DNA from: Prosopocoilus inquinatus
Lineage: Eukaryota; Arthropoda; Insecta; Coleoptera; Lucanidae
Direction of reading: 5' to 3'
Length of the DNA stretch: 64,000 nt
Assembly: GCA_036172665.1 (NCBI GenBank)
Contig: CM069870.1
Coordinates: 44,288,001-44,352,000 of the forward strand
Shown here: piece after piece, positions 1 to 12,500 of the stretch
Layout of the letters: each line of letters begins with the position of its first letter
How positions within the stretch are numbered: position 1 is the stretch's first letter
Notes under the pieces: generated by a model
What the model was told of the DNA's origin: nothing
Seen by the model: the letters and a program-made list of their open reading frames with translations, nothing else
Databases searched by the model: none
Made by a program: the position numbers and the translations under genes

Positions 1-48
1 AATACAATGTTTTTGGACACAGCAGGAGCTGGAAATAGTTTGAAACGA

Positions 49-70
49 AACAACACGTATTTTCGTTGTT
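49..70. other. Short dyad in each monomer (first occurrence)
   Basis: AACAAC at 49-54 and GTTGTT at 65-70 are inverted copies separated by 10 bases. In the frequent variant with GCATTAGC in the middle, the arms extend to AACAAC(AC)GC and GCGTTGTT, an 8-bp stem with a 2-base bulge and an ATTA loop. The GTATTAGC variant loses one Watson-Crick pair, and the TATTTTCG variant keeps only seven pairs. The outer arms are present in almost every monomer. Short dyads are common in centromeric satellites of many eukaryotes and have been proposed to form non-B DNA; a function here is inference only. Confidence 0.6.
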
Positions 71-119
71 CCTGTGCTGTATCTAATCGATCCTTACTCA
101 TATATCATGTTATTTGGCG

Positions 120-136
120 TTTCGATGGACTCCAGT
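120..136 (+). promoter_or_regulatory. CENP-B-box-like site in the TTTCG monomer class (first occurrence)
   Basis: TTTCGATGGACTCCAGT at 120-136 matches the mammalian CENP-B box consensus YTTCGTTGGAARCGGGA at 11 of 17 positions and the essential core NTTCGNNNNANNCGGGN at 7 of 9 fixed bases, missing the two middle bases of CGGG. Many other monomers carry TTTGG here (for example near 418 and 567), which destroys the TTCG half. In the first 20 monomers I count 8 with TTTCG, 10 with TTTGG, one TATCG and one TTTGC. Resemblance is partial and could be chance; many insect satellites contain such degenerate boxes. Confidence 0.25.
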
Positions 137-1379
137 AGCTCTGATGTGAGATACGACGTTTTCGGACGCAGCAGAAGCTGGAAATAGTTTTAAACGAAAC
201 AACACGTATTAGCGTTGTTTCTGTGATGTATCTAATCGATCCTTACTCATCTATCATGTTATTTGACGTTTCGATGGACTCCAGTAACTCTAATGTGAGA
301 TACGAAATTTTCGGACGCAGCAGAAGCTGGAAATAGTTTTAAACGAAACAACACGCATTAGCGTTGTTCCTGTGATGTATCTAATCGATCCTTACTTATC
401 TATCATGTTATTTGACGTTTGGATGGACTCCAGTAACCCTGACGTGAGATACGAAGTTCTCGGACGCAGCAGAAGCTGGAAATAGTTCTAAACGAAACAA
501 CACGTATTAGCGTTGTTCCTGTGATGTATCTAATCGATCCTTACTCATCTATCATGTTATTTGACGTTTGGATGGACTCCAGTAACTCTGATGTGAGATA
601 CAAAGTTTTTGGACGCAGCAGGAGCTGGAAATAGTTTGAAACGAAACAACACGTATTTTCGTAGTTCCTGTGCTGTATCTAATCGATCCTTACTCATATA
701 TCATGTTATTTGGCGTTTCGATGGACTCCAGTAGCTCTGATGTGAGATACGACGTTTTCGGCCGCAGCAGAAGCTGGAAATAGTTTTAAACGAAACAACA
801 CGTATTAGCGTTGTTCCTGTGATGTATCTAATCGATCCTTACTCATCTATCATGTTATTTGGCGTATCGATGGACTCCAGTAACTTTGATGTGAAATACG
901 AAGTTCTCGGACGCAGCTGAAGCTGGAAATAGTTTTAAATGAAACAACACGTATTAGCGTTGTTCCTGTGCTGTATCTAATCGATCCTTACTCATATATC
1001 ATGTTATTTGGCGTTTCGATGGACTCCAGTAACTTTGATGGGAGATACGAAGTTCTCGGACGCAGCTGAAGCTGGAAATAGTTTTAAGTGAAACAACACG
1101 TATTAGCGTTGTTCCTGTGATGTATCTAAACGATCCTTACTTATCTAACATGTTATTTGACGTTTGGATGGACTCCAGTAACTCTAATGTGAGATACGAA
1201 ATTTTCTGACACAGCAGAAGCTGGAAATAGTTTTAAACGAAACAACACGCATTAGCGTTGTTCCTGTGATGTATCTAATCGATCCTTACTTATCTATCAT
1301 GTTATTTGACGTTTGGATGGGCTCCAGTAACCCTGACGTGAGATACGAAGTTCTCGGACGCAGCAGAAGCTGGAAATAG

Positions 1380-4300
1380 TTTTAAACGAAACAACACGTA
1401 TTAGCGTTGTTCCTGTGATGTATCTAATCGATCCTTACTCATCTATCATGTTATTTGACGTTTGGATGGACTTCAGTAACTCTGATGTGAGATACAAAGT
1501 TTTTGGACGCAGCAGAAGCTGGAAATAGTTTTGAACGAAACAACACGTATTAGCGTTGTTCCTGTGATGTATCTAATCGATCCTTACTCATCTATCATGT
1601 TATTTGGCGTTTCGATGGACTCCAGTAACTTTGATGTGAGATACGAAGTTCTCGGACGCAGCTGAAGCTAGAAATAGTTTCAAACGAAACAACACGCATT
1701 AGCGTTGTTACTGTGATGTATCTAATCGATCCTTATTTATCTATCATGTTATTTGACGTTTGGATGGACTCCAGTAAGTCTGATGTGAGATACAAAATTT
1801 TTGGACGCAGCAGGAGCTGGAAATAGTTTTAAACGAAACAACACGTATTAGCGTTGTTCCTGTGCTGTATCTAATCGATCCTTACTCATCTATCATGATA
1901 TTTGACGTTTCGATGGACTCCAGTAACTCTAATGTGAGATACGAAATTTTCGGACGCAGCAGAAGCTGGAAATAGTTTTAAACGAAACAACACGCATTAG
2001 CGTTGTTCCTGTGATGTATCTAATCGATCCTTACACATCTATCATGTTATTTGACGTTTGGATGGACTTCAGTAACTTTGATGTGAAATACGAAGTTCTC
2101 GGACGCAGCTGAAGCTGGAAATAGTTTTAAATGAAACAACACGTATTAGCGTTGTTCCTGTGATGTATCTAAACGATCCTTACTTATCTAACATGTTATT
2201 TGACGTTTGGATGGTCTCCAGTAACCCTGACGTGAGATACGAAGTTCTCGGACGCAGCAGAAGCTGGAAATAGTTTTAAACGAAACAACACGCATTAGCG
2301 TTGTTCCTGTGATGTATCTAATCGATCCTTACTTATCTATCATGTTATTTGACATTTGGATGGACTCCAGTAACCCTGACGTGAGATACGAAGTTCTCGG
2401 ACGCAGCAGAAGCTGGAAATAGTTTTAAACGAAACAACACGTATTAGCGTTGTTCCTGTGATGTATCTAATCGATCCTTACTCATCTATCATGATATTTG
2501 ACGTTTGGATGGACTCCAGTAACTCTGATGTGAGATACAAAGTCTTTGGACGCAGCAGAAGCTGGAAATAGTTTTAAACGAAACAACACGCATTGGCGTT
2601 GTTCCTGTGATGTATCTAATCGATCCTTACTCATCTATCATGTTATTTGACGTTTCGATGGACTCCAGTAACTCTAATGTGAGATACGAAATTTTCGGAC
2701 GCAGCAGAAGCTGGAAATAGTTTTAAACGAAACAACACGCATTAGCGTTGTTCCTGTGATGTATCTAATCGATCCTTACTCATCTATCATGTTATTTGGC
2801 GTTTGCATGGACTCCAGTAACCCTGACGTGAGATACGAAGTTCTCGGATGCAGCAGAAGCTGGAAATAGTTTTAAACGAAACAACACGCATTAGCGTTGT
2901 TCCTGTGATGTATCTAATCGATCCTTACTCATCTATCATGTTATTTGGCGTTTCGATGGACTCCAGTAACATTGATGTGAGATACGAAGTTCTCGGACGC
3001 AGCTGAAGCTGGAAATAGTTTTAAATGAAACAACACGTTTTAGCGTCGTTCCTGTGATGTATCTAAACGATCCTTACTTATCTAACATGTTATATGACGT
3101 TTGGATGGACTCCAGTAAGTCTGATGTGAGATACAAAGTTTTTGGACGCAGCAGGAGCTGGAAATAGTTTTAAACGAAACAACACGTATTAGCGTTGTTC
3201 CTGTGCTGTATCTAATCGATCCTTACACATATATCATGTTATTTGGCGTTTCGATGGACTCCAGTAGCTCTGATGTGAGATACGACGTTTTCGGACGCAG
3301 CAGAAGCTGGAAATAGTTTTAAACGAAACAACACGCATTAGCGTTGTTCCTGTGATGTTTCTAATCGATCCTTACTCATCTATCATGTTATTTGACGTTT
3401 GGATGAACTCCAGTAACCCTGACGTGAGATACGAAGTTCTCGGACGCAGCAGAACCTGGAAATAGTTTTAAACGAAACAACACGCATTAGCGTTGTTCCT
3501 GTGATGTATCTAATCGATCCTTACTCATCTATCATGTTATTTGGCGTTTCGATGGACTCCAGTAGCTCTGATGTGAGATACGACGTTTTCTGAGGCAGCA
3601 GAAGCTGGAAATAGTTTTAAACGAAACAACACGCATTAGCGTTGTTCCTGTGATGTATCTAATCGATCCTTACTCATCTATCATGTTATTTGACGTTTCG
3701 ATGGACTCCAGTAACTCTAATGTGAGAAACGAAATTTTCGGACGCAGCAGAAGCTGGAAATAGTTTTAAACGAAACAACACGCATTAGCGTTGTTCCTGT
3801 GATATATCTAATCGATCCTTACTTATCTATCATGTTATTTGACATTTGGATGGACTCCAGTAACCCTGACGTGAGATACGAAGTTCTCGGACGCAGCAGA
3901 ACCTGGAAATAGTTTTAAACGAAACAACACGCACTAGCGTTGTTCCTGTGATGTATCTAATCGATCCTTACTTATCTATCATGTTATTTGACATTTGGAT
4001 GGACTCCAGTAACTTAGATGTGAGATACGATGTTCTCGGACGCAGCTGAAGCTAGAAATAGTTTTAAACGAAACAACACGCATTAGCGTTGTTCCTGCGT
4101 AGTATCTAATCGATCCTTACTTATCTATCATGTTATTTGACATTTCGATGGACTCCAGTAGCTCTGATGTGATATACGACGTTTTCGGACGCAGCAGCAG
4201 CTGGAAATAGTTTTAAACGAAACAACACATATTAGCGTTGTTCCTGTGATGTATCTAATCGATCCTTACTCATCTATCATGTTATTTGACGTTTGGACGG

Positions 4301-7300
4301 ACTCCAGTAACCCTGATGTGATATACAAAGTTATCGGACGCAGCAGAAGCTGGAAATAGTTTTGAACGAAACAACACGTATTAGCGTTGTTCCTGTGCTG
4401 TATCTAATCGATCCATACTTATCTATCATGTTATTTGACGTTACGATGGACTCCAGTAACTCTGATGTGAGATACGACGTTTTCGGACGCAGCAGAAGCT
4501 GGAAATAGTTTTAAACGAAACAACACGTATTAGCGTTGTTCCTGTGATGTATCTAATCGATCCTTACTCATCTATCATGTTATTTGACGTTTGGATGGAC
4601 TCCAGTAACTCTGATGAGAGACACAAAGATTTCGGACGCAGCAGAAGCTGGAAATAGTTTTGAACGAAACAACACGTATTAGCGTTGTTCCTGTGATGTA
4701 TCTAATCGATCCTTACTCATCTATCATGTTATTTGACGTTTGGATGAACTCCAGTAACTCTGATGAGAGGCACAAAGATTTCGGACGCAGCAGAAGCTGG
4801 AAATAGTTTTAAACGAAACAACACGTATTAGCGTTTTTCCTGTGCTGTATCTAGTCGATCCTTACTCATATATCATGCTACTTGGCGTTTCGATGGACTC
4901 CAGTATCTCTGATGTGAGATACGACGTTTTCGGACGCAGCAGAAGCTGGAAATAGTTTTAAACGAAACAACACGCATTAGCGTTGTTCCTGTGATGTATC
5001 TAATTGATCCTTACTCATCTATCATGTTATTTGGCGTTTCGATGGACTCCAGTAACTTTGATGTGAGATACGAAGTTCTCAGACGCAGCTGAAGCTGGAA
5101 ATAGTTTTAAATGAAACAACACGTATTAGCGTTGTTCCTGTGATGTATCTAATCGATCCTTACTCATCTATCATGTTATTTGGCGTTTCGATGGACTCCA
5201 GTAGCTCTGATGTGAGATACGACGTTTTCTGAGGCAGCAGAAGCTGGAAATAGTTTTAAAAGAAACAACACGCATTAGCGTTGTTCCTGTGATGTATCTA
5301 ATCGATCCTTACTCATCTATCATGTTATTTGACGTTTCGATGGACTCCAGTAACCCTGACGTGAGATACGAAGTTCTAGGACGCAGCAGAACCTGGAAAT
5401 AGTTTTAAACGAAACAACACCCATTAGCGTTGTTCCTGTGATGTATCTAATCGATCCTTACTCATCTATCATGTTATTTGGCGTTTCGATGGACTCCAGT
5501 AACTTTGATGTGAGATACGAAGTTCTCGGACGCAGCTGAAGCTGGAAATAGTTTTAAATGAAACAACACGTATTAGCGTTGTTCCTGTGATGTATCTAAA
5601 CGATCCCTACTTATCTAACATGTTATTTGACGTTTGGATGGACTCCAGTAACCCTGACGTGAGATACGAAGTTCTCGGACGCAGCAGAAGCTGGAAATAG
5701 TTTTAAACGAAACAACACGTATTAGCGTTGTTCCTGTGATGTATCTAATCGATCCTTACTCATCTATCATGTTATTTGACGTTTGGATGGACTCCAGTAA
5801 CTCTGATGTGAGATACAGTCTTTGGACGCAGCAGAAGCTGGAAATAGTTTTGAACGAAACAACACGTATTAGCGTTGTTCCTGTGATGTATCTAATCGAT
5901 CCTTACTTAGCTACTATGTTATTTGACGTTTCGATGGACTCCAGTAACTCTAATGTGAGATACGAAATTTTCGGACGCAGCAGAAGCTGGAAATAGTTTT
6001 AAACGAAACAACACGCATTAGCGTTGTTCCTGTGATGTATCTAACCGATCCTTACTCATCTATCATGTTATTTGACGTTTGGATGGACTCCAGTAACTCT
6101 GATGTGAGATACAAAGTCTTTGGACGCAGCAGAAGCTGGAAATAGTTTTGAACGAAACAACACGTATTAGCGTTGTTCCTGTGATGTATCTAATCGATCC
6201 TTACTCATCTATCATGTTATTTGACGTTTGGATGGACTCCAGTAACCCTGACGTGAGATACGAAGTTCTCGGACGCAGCAGAAGCTGGAAATAGTATTAA
6301 ACGAAACAACACGCATTAGCGTTGTTCCTGTGATGTATCTAATCGATCCTTACTCATCTATCATGTTATTTGACGTTTGGATGGACTCCAGTAACTCTGA
6401 TGTGAGATACAAAGTCTTTGGACGCAGCAGAAGCTGGAAATAGTTTTGAACGAAACAACACGTATTAGCGTTGTTCCTGTGCTGTATCTAATCGATCCTT
6501 ACTCATATATCATGTTATTTGGCGTTTCGATGGACTCCAGTAGCTCTGATGTGAGATACGACGTTTTCGGACGCAGCAGAAGCTGGAAATAGTTTTAAAC
6601 GAAACAACACGTATTAGCGTTGTTCCTGTGATGTATCTAATCGATCCTTACTCATCTATCATGTTATTTGACGTATCGATGGACTCCAGTAACTCTAATG
6701 TGAGATACGAAATTTTCGGACGCAGCAGAAGCTGGAAATAGTTTTAAACGAAACAACACGCATTAGCGTTGTTCCTGTGATGTATCTAATCGATCCTTAC
6801 TTATCTATCATGTTAGTTGACGTTTGGATGGACTCCAGTAACCCTGACGTGAGATACGAAGTTCTCGGACGCAGCAGAAGCTGGAAATAGTTTTAAACGA
6901 AACAACACGTATTAGCGTTGTTCCTGTGATGTATCTAATCGATCCTTACTCATCTATCATGTTATTTGACGTTTGGATGGACTCCAGTAACTCTGATGTG
7001 AGATACAAAGTTTTTGGACGCAGCAGAAGCTGGAAATAGTTTTGAACGAAACAACACGTATTAGCGTTGTTCCTGTGATGTATCTAATCGATCCTTAATT
7101 AGCTACTATGTTATTTGACGTTTCGATGGACTCCAGTAACTCTAATGTGAGATACGAAATTTTCGGACGCAGCAGAAGCTGGAAATAGTTTTAAACGAAA
7201 CAACACGCATTAGCGTTGTTCCTGTGATGTATCTAATCGATCCTTACTCACCTATCATGTTATTTGGCGTTTGGATGGACTCCAGTAACCCTGACGTGAG

Positions 7301-7830
7301 ATACGAAGTTCTCGGAGGCAGCAGAAGCTGGAAATAGTTTTAAACGAAACAACACGTATTAGCGTTGTTCCTGTGATGTATCTAATCGATCCTTACTCAT
7401 CTATCATGTTATTTGGCGTTTCGATGGACTCCAGTATCTCTGATGTGAGATACGACGTTTTCGGACGCAGCAGAAGCTGGAAATAGTTTTAAACGAAACA
7501 ACACGCATTAGCGTTGTTCCTGTGATGTATCTAATCGATCCTTACTCATCTATCATGTTATTTGGCGTTTCGATGTACTCCAGTAACTTTGATGTGAGAT
7601 ACGAAGTTCTCAGACGCAGCTGAAGCTGGAAATAGTTTTAAATGAAACAACACGTATTAGCGTTGTTCCTGTGATGTATCTAATCGATCCTTACTCATCT
7701 ATCATGTTATTTGGCGTTTCGATGGACTCCAGTAGCTCTGATGTGAGATACGACGTTTTCTGAGGCAGCAGAAGCTGGAAATAGTTTTAAAAGAAACAAC
7801 ACGCATTAGCGTTGTTCCTGTGATGTATCT
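1380..7830 (+). repeat. Super-repeat P, copy 1
   Basis: This block of about 43 monomers is repeated at about 13.15-20.94 kb. Matching landmarks are 1462 with 13231 and the rare CCTGCGTAG at 4094 with 15863 (offset 11769, or 79 monomers minus 2 bp), then GTTTGGACGG at 4291 with 17401, the 147-bp monomer at 5693 with 18803, and CTAACCGATC at 6041 with 19151 (offset 13110). The offset grows by 1341 because copy 2 has a 9-monomer internal duplication. Edges are approximate to within a monomer. The match ends near 7830/20940, where monomer types diverge. Confidence 0.88.
5693..5839 (+). repeat. 147-bp variant monomer (2-bp deletion)
   Basis: The sequence reads AGATACAGTCTTTGG at 5811-5825, whereas sister monomers read AGATACAAAGTCTTTGG, so two A residues are missing. 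The landmark spacing is 147 bp here. As 147 is a multiple of 3, a reading frame passes from this monomer into the next without shifting, which creates the GTG-started 86-codon frame at 5736-5996. The same deletion is at 18921-18935, marking the duplication of this block. Confidence 0.93.
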
Positions 7831-9565
7831 AATCGATCCTTACTCATCTATCATGTTATTTGACGTTTCGATGGACTCCAGTAACCCTGACGTGAGATAC
7901 GAAGTTCTAGGACGCAGCAGAACCTGGAAATAGTTTTAAACGAAACAACACCCATTAGCGTTGTTCCTGTGATGTATCTAAACGATCCCTACTTATCTAA
8001 CATGTTATTTGACGTTTGGATGGACTCCAGTAACCCTGACGTGAGATACGAAGTTCTCGGACGCAGCAGAAGCTGGAAATAGTTTTAAACGAAACAACAC
8101 GTATTAGCGTTGTTCCTGTGATGTATCTAATCGATCCTTACTCATCTATCATGTTATTTGACGTTTGGATGGACTCCAGTAACTCTGATGTGAGATACAA
8201 TGTTTTTGGACGCAGCAGGAGCTGGAAATAGTTTGAAACGAAACAACACGTATTTTCGTTGTTCCTGTGCTGTATCTAATCGATCCTTACTCATATATCA
8301 TGTTATTTGGCGTTTCGATGGACTCCAGTAGCTCTGATGTGAGATACGACGTTTTCGGACGCAGCAGAAGCTGGAAATAGTTTTAAACGAAACAACACGT
8401 ATTAGCGTTGTTTCTGTGATGTATCTAATCGATCCTTACTCATCTATCATGTTATTTGACGTTTCGATGGACTCCAGTAACTCTAATGTGAGATACGAAA
8501 TTTTCGGACGCAGCAGAAGCTGGAAATAGTTTTAAACGAAACAACACGCATTAGCGTTGTTCCTGTGATGTATCTAATCGATCCTTACTTATCTATCATG
8601 TTATTTGACGTTTGGATGGACTCCAGTAACCCTGACGTGAGATACGAAGTTCTCGGACGCAGCAGAAGCTGGAAATAGTTTTAAACGAAACAACACGTAT
8701 TAGCGTTGTTCCTGTGATGTATCTAATCGATCCTTACTCATCTATCATGTTATTTGACGTTTGGATGGACTCCAGTAACTCTGATGTGAGATACAAAGTT
8801 TTTGGACGCAGCAGGAGCTGGAAATAGTTTGAAACGAAACAACACGTATTTTCGTAGTTCCTGTGCTGTATCTAATCGATCCTTACTCATATATCATGTT
8901 ATTTGGCGTTTCGATGGACTCCAGTAGCTCTGATGTGAGATACGACGTTTTCGGACGCAGCAGAAGCTGGAAATAGTTTTAAACGAAACAACACGTATTA
9001 GCGTTGTTCCTGTGATGTATCTAATCGATCCTTACTCATCTATCATGTTATTTGGCGTATCGATGGACTCCAGTAACTTTGATGTGAAATACGAAGTTCT
9101 CGGACGCAGCTGAAGCTGGAAATAGTTTTAAATGAAACAACACGTATTAGCGTTGTTCCTGTGCTGTATCTAATCGATCCTTACTCATATATCATGTTAT
9201 TTGGCGTTTCGATGGACTCCAGTAACTTTGATGGGAGATACGAAATTCTCGGACGCAGCTGAAGCTGGAAATAGTTTTAAGTGAAACAACACGTATTAGC
9301 GTTGTTCCTGTGATGTATCTAAACGATCCTTACTTATCTAACATGTTATTTGACGTTTGGATGGACTCCAGTAACTCTAATGTGAGATACGAAATTTTCT
9401 GACACAGCAGAAGCTGGAAATAGTTTTAAACGAAACAACACGCATTAGCGTTGTTCCTGTGATGTATCTAATCGATCCTTACTTATCTATCATGTTATTT
9501 GACGTTTGGATGGGCTCCAGTAACCCTGACGTGAGATACGAAGTTCTCGGACGCAGCAGAAGCTG
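5990..9565 (+). repeat. 24-monomer tandem duplication, first unit
   Basis: This unit is repeated immediately downstream with a period of 3576 bp, exactly 24 monomers. Landmarks are CTAACCGATC at 6041 and 9617, ATACAATG at 8195 and 11771, GATGGGAG at 9230 and 12806, and GAAATTTTCT at 9391 and 12967. It includes cassette K copy 2 (8195 on). Three variants are shared with the second unit but absent from the related block at 19.1-20.9 kb: GACGTATCG (about 6670), TTAATTAGCT (about 7092) and GATGTACTCC (about 7573). That places this duplication after the 13-kb one. Confidence 0.9.
8195..9565 (+). repeat. Cassette K, copy 2
   Basis: The K variants appear in order, 8193 bp after copy 1 (55 monomers minus the 2-bp deletion at 5816). 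It differs from copy 1 by GAAATTCTC in place of GAAGTTCTC near 9241, a change it shares with copy 3 only. Confidence 0.9.
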
Positions 9566-12500
9566 GAAATAGTTTTAAACGAAACAACACGCATTAGCGT
9601 TGTTCCTGTGATGTATCTAACCGATCCTTACTCATCTATCATGTTATTTGACGTTTGGATGGACTCCAGTAACTCTGATGTGAGATACAAAGTCTTTGGA
9701 CGCAGCAGAAGCTGGAAATAGTTTTGAACGAAACAACACGTATTAGCGTTGTTCCTGTGATGTATCTAATCGATCCTTACTCATCTATCATGTTATTTGA
9801 CGTTTGGATGGACTCCAGTAACCCTGACGTGAGATACGAAGTTCTCGGACGCAGCAGAAGCTGGAAATAGTATTAAACGAAACAACACGCATTAGCGTTG
9901 TTCCTGTGATGTATCTAATCGATCCTTACTCATCTATCATGTTATTTGACGTTTGGATGGACTCCAGTAACTCTGATGTGAGATACAAAGTCTTTGGACG
10001 CAGCAGAAGCTGGAAATAGTTTTGAACGAAACAACACGTATTAGCGTTGTTCCTGTGCTGTATCTAATCGATCCTTACTCATATATCATGTTATTTGGCG
10101 TTTCGATGGACTCCAGTAGCTCTGATGTGAGATACGACGTTTTCGGACGCAGCAGAAGCTGGAAATAGTTTTAAACGAAACAACACGTATTAGCGTTGTT
10201 CCTGTGATGTATCTAATCGATCCTTACTCATCTATCATGTTATTTGACGTATCGATGGACTCCAGTAACTCTAATGTGAGATACGAAATTTTCGGACGCA
10301 GCAGAAGCTGGAAATAGTTTTAAACGAAACAACACGCATTAGCGTTGTTCCTGTGATGTATCTAATCGATCCTTACTTATCTATCATGTTAGTTGACGTT
10401 TGGATGGACTCCAGTAACCCTGACGTGAGATACGAAGTTCTCGGACGCAGCAGAAGCTGGAAATAGTTTTAAACGAAACAACACGTATTAGCGTTGTTCC
10501 TGTGATGTATCTAATCGATCCTTACTCATCTATCATGTTATTTGACGTTTGGATGGACTCCAGTAACTCTGATGTGAGATACAAAGTTTTTGGACGCAGC
10601 AGAAGCTGGAAATAGTTTTGAACGAAACAACACGTATTAGCGTTGTTCCTGTGATGTATCTAATCGATCCTTAATTAGCTACTATGTTATTTGACGTTTC
10701 GATGGACTCCAGTAACTCTAATGTGAGATACGAAATTTTCGGACGCAGCAGAAGCTGGAAATAGTTTTAAACGAAACAACACGCATTAGCGTTGTTCCTG
10801 TGATGTATCTAATCGATCCTTACTCACCTATCATGTTATTTGGCGTTTGGATGGACTCCAGTAACCCTGACGTGAGATACGAAGTTCTCGGAGGCAGCAG
10901 AAGCTGGAAATAGTTTTAAACGAAACAACACGTATTAGCGTTGTTCCTGTGATGTATCTAATCGATCCTTACTCATCTATCATGTTATTTGGCGTTTCGA
11001 TGGACTCCAGTATCTCTGATGTGAGATACGACGTTTTCGGACGCAGCAGAAGCTGGAAATAGTTTTAAACGAAACAACACGCATTAGCGTTGTTCCTGTG
11101 ATGTATCTAATCGATCCTTACTCATCTATCATGTTATTTGGCGTTTCGATGTACTCCAGTAACTTTGATGTGAGATACGAAGTTCTCAGACGCAGCTGAA
11201 GCTGGAAATAGTTTTAAATGAAACAACACGTATTAGCGTTGTTCCTGTGATGTATCTAATCGATCCTTACTCATCTATCATGTTATTTGGCGTTTCGATG
11301 GACTCCAGTAGCTCTGATGTGAGATACGACGTTTTCTGAGGCAGCAGAAGCTGGAAATAGTTTTAAAAGAAACAACACGCATTAGCGTTGTTCCTGTGAT
11401 GTATCTAATCGATCCTTACTCATCTATCATGTTATTTGACGTTTCGATGGACTCCAGTAACCCTGACGTGAGATACGAAGTTCTAGGACGCAGCAGAACC
11501 TGGAAATAGTTTTAAACGAAACAACACCCATTAGCGTTGTTCCTGTGATGTATCTAAACGATCCCTACTTATCTAACATGTTATTTGACGTTTGGATGGA
11601 CTCCAGTAACCCTGACGTGAGATACGAAGTTCTCGGACGCAGCAGAAGCTGGAAATAGTTTTAAACGAAACAACACGTATTAGCGTTGTTCCTGTGATGT
11701 ATCTAATCGATCCTTACTCATCTATCATGTTATTTGACGTTTGGATGGACTCCAGTAACTCTGATGTGAGATACAATGTTTTTGGACGCAGCAGGAGCTG
11801 GAAATAGTTTGAAACGAAACAACACGTATTTTCGTTGTTCCTGTGCTGTATCTAATCGATCCTTACTCATATATCATGTTATTTGGCGTTTCGATGGACT
11901 CCAGTAGCTCTGATGTGAGATACGACGTTTTCGGACGCAGCAGAAGCTGGAAATAGTTTTAAACGAAACAACACGTATTAGCGTTGTTTCTGTGATGTAT
12001 CTAATCGATCCTTACTCATCTATCATGTTATTTGACGTTTCGATGGACTCCAGTAACTCTAATGTGAGATACGAAATTTTCGGACGCAGCAGAAGCTGGA
12101 AATAGTTTTAAACGAAACAACACGCATTAGCGTTGTTCCTGTGATGTATCTAATCGATCCTTACTTATCTATCATGTTATTTGACGTTTGGATGGACTCC
12201 AGTAACCCTGACGTGAGATACGAAGTTCTCGGACGCAGCAGAAGCTGGAAATAGTTTTAAACGAAACAACACGTATTAGCGTTGTTCCTGTGATGTATCT
12301 AATCGATCCTTACTCATCTATCATGTTATTTGACGTTTGGATGGACTCCAGTAACTCTGATGTGAGATACAAAGTTTTTGGACGCAGCAGGAGCTGGAAA
12401 TAGTTTGAAACGAAACAACACGTATTTTCGTAGTTCCTGTGCTGTATCTAATCGATCCTTACTCATATATCATGTTATTTGGCGTTTCGATGGACTCCAG

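Larger units (their letters stand above)
31..179 (+). repeat. Representative 149-bp monomer (phase set at GGAAATAG)
   Basis: In this phase the monomer runs, in order: an A/T-rich start (GGAAATAGTTTTAAACG in the common form), a short dyad AACAAC...GTTGTT, CCTGTGATGTATCTAATCGAT containing the palindrome ATCGAT, a T/C-rich stretch ending TATCATGTTATTTG, a variable site GTTTCGATGG or GTTTGGATGG, ACTCCAGTA, a highly variable segment around monomer positions 107-133 that carries most diagnostic variants, and the ending GGACGCAGCAGAAGCT. The common form has about 60 G/C in 149 and 8 CpG (about 6 expected from its base composition). Frequent variable-segment types are CTCTAATG...GAAATTTTC, CCCTGACG...GAAGTTCTC, CTCTGATG...CAAAGTTTTT, AGCTCTGATG...GACGTTTTC and CTTTGATG...GAAGTTCTC. 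Because 149 is not a multiple of 3, a reading frame shifts in each monomer. Confidence 0.95.
1..1380 (+). repeat. Cassette K, copy 1 (9-10 monomers)
   Basis: This ordered run of monomers is recognised by rare variants: ACAATGTTTTTGG, TATTTTCGTTG, TTTCTGTGATG, TTCGTAGTTCC, GGCGTATCG, GATGGGAG (1037), TTTTAAGTG and ATTTTCTGACACAG (from 1201), then GGGCTCC near 1319. The same variants recur in the same order at 8195, 11771, 27414, 36354 and 52385. The window begins inside its first monomer; position 1 is the only place where the base before ATACAATG is not the usual G. Confidence 0.9.

Noticed and set aside
120..136. RNA polymerase III B-box (GTTTCGATGG compared with GGTTCGANTCC)
   Set aside because: Only the TTCGA core agrees; the TCC end does not follow at the required distance and no matching A-box was found upstream. 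A tRNA- or SINE-derived origin is not supported.
31..179. Monomer as an ancient dimer of a ~70-75-bp unit
   Set aside because: CTGTGATGTATCTA and CTCTGATGTGAGATA are alike and about 68 bp apart, but the similarity does not extend to the flanks, so chance is the simpler explanation.
5736..5996. 86-codon open reading frame on the + strand
   Set aside because: It lies wholly in satellite, starts with GTG in a monomer, and exists only because a 2-bp deletion makes one unit 147 bp. It ends at the GGAAATAG landmark present in every monomer. The internal protein repeat simply reflects two monomers. No promoter, splice or coding bias supports a gene.
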